Below, piece after piece: positions 60,470 through 64,000 of a DNA stretch of 64,000 nt. A program made the position numbers and the translations under genes. Position 1 is the stretch's first letter, and each line of letters starts with the position of its first letter. The stretch comes from Arma custos. Taxonomy: Eukaryota > Arthropoda > Insecta > Hemiptera > Pentatomidae. The stretch spans positions 58,679,966 through 58,743,965 of the forward strand of contig CM073760.1 in the NCBI GenBank assembly GCA_037127475.1. The letters run 5' to 3'. The notes beneath the pieces were generated by a model. The model did not search any database and was not told the DNA's origin. It was given only the letters and a program-made list of their open reading frames with translations.

Positions 60470-61230
60470 CGAAAATGCTGTATTTCGAATCCTATCCGCA
60501 AAAGATGCTTTATTCTGCTCCAAGTTTGATTCAATCCCGACAGGAGCGAAATTTTTCCACCCATTGAGGATTCGATCTGGGCCGGAACAATAAATATCGA
60601 TCCTTCGTTTTTATTTTCTCATCCTTCAGATGAAGAAAGTATTGAAATCGCAAAAAAATTCGACTTCGATATTTTAATGTTTCTTGACGTTTCATAGGGT
60701 GTAGAATCCAAAAAACATAAAACCTCAGTGTCGGTCCGTCCGTCCGGAAAAGTTTGTTCCAACTAATCGGATTTCAACTAGGTTTTATTCTACATGGTTT
60801 ATGATCTAGTTGACCCTAAAGAAGACCCGATAAGGATCGGTTAAGTTTAAGGTAGTAAAAAAAAAACATTTTAGTTCTCAGATTTTTTTTTTAAGGATGA
60901 GAAAGTATTATGCCTCTCTAGGCACAATTTTTTCATTCCGGTTTGGTATTTTCGTGTGTAGATAGGTAAATGAGGAGGCCAAAATCAAGGTTCAGAAAGA
61001 AACATGTGGGATCGATATTTTTTTGCTCCACAGGATCAAATCCTCAGGAGATCCAAAATTATCGCTCCTGGCGGATTCTGTTCCGTTCGGGAGCGGTTGT
61101 TTTATAACAAAATGATATCGTTCCAGTCCAGATCGGAACGATTTTCCTTATAAAATATTGCTCCTGCTCCGAACGATTTGAATGAGATCGATTAGGAACG
61201 ATTCTTTGGGAACGAATCTTCGACCCCTGA
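60470..61230. repeat. Inverted pair of GATCGA/GGAGCGA-rich repeats
   Basis: The right block (about 61005-61220) has GGGATCGATATTTTTTTGCT, ATCAAATCCTCAGG and CGCTCCTGGCGGATTCTG. The left block (about 60470-60620), read in reverse, gives GGATCGATATTTATTGTTCC, CGAATCCTCAATGG and CGCTCCTGTCGGGATTGA in the same order. Between them lies a GTCCGTCCGTCCGG stretch. Probably a large-TIR DNA element. No TSD found. Confidence 0.6.
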
Positions 61231-61770
61231 CCTTTACGGTAACATTTTTGTTATTGTTCTCAAGTTGGTTTAATAGTTTCGTTATTTTACTCCTAAAAGC
61301 TTGCAACTTTTCGATAAATCAAAGCTTATATATCAACATTGAGTGAAGGGTTTTTTGCATAACACTTCGAATAAAGAAGACATTAAGAAGATTTGAAAAA
61401 AAAAAACAACTAATGCATTATATTACCATTTCCTTCGAATTTTAAAAACCGTGAGATAAATAAAATAATAGACAAATTTGATTGTATTATGGAAAATACG
61501 TCGCAAAGCATTACTAAGAAACCCACACCTACTTTTATCCAGTGTTTCTGTTAATCAGATTGCGATTTTTTGAGAATCGGTCTCCCGAGCATTCTGTTTA
61601 TTATTGTTTTATTGATTAAATAATTTCAAGGCTCTACCATGAAAAGGAGGTAAGTTCATCGAGTTTAAGTAAAATCATTACGAATTAAATTTTAAGAGCC
61701 AAAATTAGTTTAAGCATGTTGAAGAAGTGTGAGTGTTAGTGTAATCTTTGAGAATACAGAAAAAGATAAT

Positions 61771-62062
61771 GGTATCTGTTCCGCCGGTTGTCGCTTCAAG
61801 TTGAGTTCCAACAAGCTTTGACTGTTTATTCGTTTCATGTTTAATATGTTCCAAAAATACAAGTTATTACGAGCCTTAGTATTAGAAAGAGAATGACATG
61901 TGTAATGAGTAAATTTCGTTCAACATTTTATCAAGAAATAAAAGTTGCAGCTAACATTTCAAAGTTTGTTGGAACGTTCATTTCTAGATTAAATGATTAC
62001 CGAAATCTGTTCATTAAACATAATTACCACGTCTTTTCCATATTAAAGCTTACGAAGAATAT
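61771..62062 (+). mobile_element. Fold-back MITE family D, partial copy
   Basis: Starts GGTATCTGTTCCGCCGGTTG, TCGCTTCAAGTTGAGTTCCA and continues through the family interior (TTTATCAAGAAATAAAAGTT, TTCATTTCTAGATTAAATGA) but lacks the distal arm. Confidence 0.75.
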
Positions 62063-62570
62063 CTTGTGTGCAATACGTCACAAGATACTGCCTACTTACA
62101 TCAGAGAAATTTTCTTTTGAAAGATAATCAACTTAGTTTACTTGTAAAGATAAAGATATTTGAATAGTTATCTCAGATAAGACGGAGAAATAAAAAGAAT
62201 CTGGCCCTTGACCAACTCAGAGAAGACAACAGAAACAATAACAAAGGAGAGGGACGAATTCAAAACCGGCGGGAGTGAGTGCTGCTTTCTTTCGGTTAGT
62301 TTGCGTACTAAGCGCGTAGCCTTCAGTGTATTCAGGAGTACCAATGATTTAATTGTTGGTGTTCGTTAATTTTTATAATCCATTAGTGTTATTCAAACTT
62401 ACAATTTGCAGAAAACTATATCTCCACACTAAAAAGAGTAATTTTATATCCGAAAGTTTTATCTAATCCAAGAACTACTTTTTAGAGGGTTACATTGCTG
62501 TTGTGTGGGAAACAGCTGATCGCTGATGAATGTCTGAAGTTTGCTTTAGTTCCAGGGTAGTAATGAAAAT

Positions 62571-63066
62571 ATGGCTTCAGGCTGTTGTGGCACGAAAAAG
62601 CAAAAACTAAACAACAATTCCAGCGTACCATGCAATGGTACAGCGATTATTCCCAATGGGATAAGGCATAATGGAATGGTGGCTCATCCAGATATGTGTT
62701 TTTATTGTTTCGACGTTTTGTATTGTCATCTACACAGTTTGGAACCACCGAAATCCCCCGATTTTTGCAACGATCCTTAGTAAGTTTTATCTTTTTTTTT
62801 TTAATCTAGTTTCTGTGTAGTTTTATTTATTATTAATGTTACTATTTGAATATGTTTTTTTTAGTACCAAATTTGTTGAACTCTATATTTTTATGTCATC
62901 TTTCTTTGTTCTTTGTTATAAAGCCAAGTCTAAACATTCACAAACTATTTTGCAGCCCATTATTTGTAACTTGGGAAATAGGTAGGGACCGGAGGCTTCG
63001 GGGCTGCATTGGAACATTTAATGCGATCAACCTTCACAGTGGGATAAGAGAATATGCTGTTACGAG
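62571..63066 (+). CDS. AMMECR1: AMMECR1 homologue, first two coding exons (5' partial gene)
   Basis: Predicted exons are 62571-62779 (donor GTAAGT) and 62956-63066 (acceptor TTGCAG, donor GTAATG). Junction codons rebuild a Tyr at the first boundary, and phase 2 remains at the second. The protein starts MASGCCGTKKQKL, as in vertebrate AMMECR1, has a short variable linker, then MCFYCFDVLYCHLHS and KSPDFCNDP. Exon 2 contributes PLFVTWEIGRDRRLRGCIGT and LHSGIREYAVT. The LRGCIGTF signature defines the family. The remaining two thirds of the domain must lie beyond 64000; I found no further exon before the window end. The molecular function of AMMECR1 is not well defined; the domain is conserved from archaea to humans. 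Confidence 0.95.
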
Positions 63067-64000
63067 GTAATGTGACAGCTTTTTTTTTTTTAATTTTTTA
63101 CATAATTGTATTTTCCATGGTATATAAACTTCTATTATATAAAACTGATTGTTCTATCTTACATAAGCTACTTATGAATTTTCCTCTTATACATTAGTAA
63201 TATCATGCATTTTTGGTGCTAATTTTATTGATAATCAGTGTCTATATTTATATTTTGTGTGGTGTTTAAATTGGGCAAGTTATGCCTACAGTACATAATT
63301 TCAAATTTATCTTAACATTGTTGCTGCATGCTTATTGTCCAATTGTATTGTGACTAAATTGGGAAAAGAATGTCTTATTTTTTTCATAATTAATCTTACA
63401 AAAAAAAATTTAGACCATTTTATTATTTATTTTGACAATAAATTTTAACCCTTAATCTTAAGGGTACTAAAACATCAATCCTAATCTAGTTACATTAAAA
63501 TATTTTTATAACTTGCCCATAATTCCAAAAAATAAATATATAAAGAAAGAACTTAGTAACAAGTCTGAATAATTTAATTAGCTCATGCTTCTCCACATGT
63601 GATTTGTCAGTGTGACTGGCCTAGTATTATATACAATAATAGACTGTATAATATGATAATAGTAGTAATAATATATAATAATAATAATAATATAATAATA
63701 ATAATAGACTGTAATGTCATTTATAAATAGACATTCTATTAAACATATAAATACATCATTATTCAATGATGATTTGCTGAACTTGTCAGTTCTTTTTTAA
63801 TCTAGCAACATTTCCTTATCTAATAATAGGTCATGAAATTGAAGGTGTTTTATTTTCAAAATTAATTTTGTTAAATATTTCTTGTTTCATTTAAAAAAAT
63901 TATATATAATTTTATGATTTTGTGTGATTTATTGATCAGGTGACTCATTTGTCTCTAGCAGGTTTTCAATATTCATCACAAAATATTAAAGGGAATAGAT
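63067..64000 (+). other. AMMECR1 intron 2, start
   Basis: AT-rich with an (ATA)n/(TAA)n simple repeat at about 63655-63710 and no exon-like sequence. The 62-codon minus-strand Tyr/Ile-rich frame is a product of the simple repeat. Confidence 0.7.

Noticed and set aside
63578..63766. 62-codon Tyr/Ile-rich ORF
   Set aside because: Translation of an (ATA)n simple repeat in the AMMECR1 intron.

Overview
The window reads as AT-rich animal nuclear DNA, most likely from an insect. Its three host genes have short exons with ordinary GT..AG introns, there are no operons, and it holds many transposon families typical of arthropods (Jockey- and RTE-like LINEs, tRNA-derived SINEs, Tc1/mariner, piggyBac, hAT). 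I cannot name the species. Less than 3% of the window is host coding sequence.

Layout. 1-41 kb contains no convincing host gene. It is a stack of decayed transposons in AT-rich filler: a Jockey-like LINE (0.3-2.8 kb), a DD41D Tc1/mariner element (7.9-9.6 kb), a MITE (13.3-13.7 kb), an RTE-like LINE (16.8-19.7 kb), an AT-rich satellite-like block with two nested insertions (20.6-23.3 kb), a second DD41D element with a duplicated inverted end (25.5-27.4 kb), an RTE tail with perfect target-site duplications (TSDs) (28.7-29.3 kb), and a Jockey LINE with TSDs (34.3-36.0 kb). The right third has three host genes: a TMEM126-family mitochondrial membrane protein (+ strand, four coding exons, 41,937-48,857), ribosomal protein S15/uS19 (- strand, four coding exons, 57,702-52,034) and the first two coding exons of AMMECR1 (+ strand, from 62,571, running off the window). 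Their introns are full of the same transposon families.

Most interesting signal. At least five short fold-back elements (14.8, 20.8, 37.8, 51.1 and 56.4 kb), each flanked by 13-15 bp TSDs, carry in their arms a motif with the layout of a small hammerhead ribozyme: a CUGANGA-like core, a short stem II, GAAAC, then GUC/GUU/GUA with almost no stem III. Core positions 3 and 8 co-vary (C-G, U-A, U-G), as expected for the known tertiary pair. This matches the small hammerhead variants linked to Penelope-like retroelements, so I interpret the fold-backs as tail-to-tail pLTR pieces of such elements. No Penelope reverse transcriptase is visible here, so they would have been mobilised in trans.

The host genes show no functional link to one another. 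The LINEs, SINEs and DNA elements nest in a readable order: a Jockey tail inside a mariner TIR, a Jockey tail inside an RTE ORF, a fold-back inside a piggyBac-like element, an RTE tail inside a DD41D TIR.
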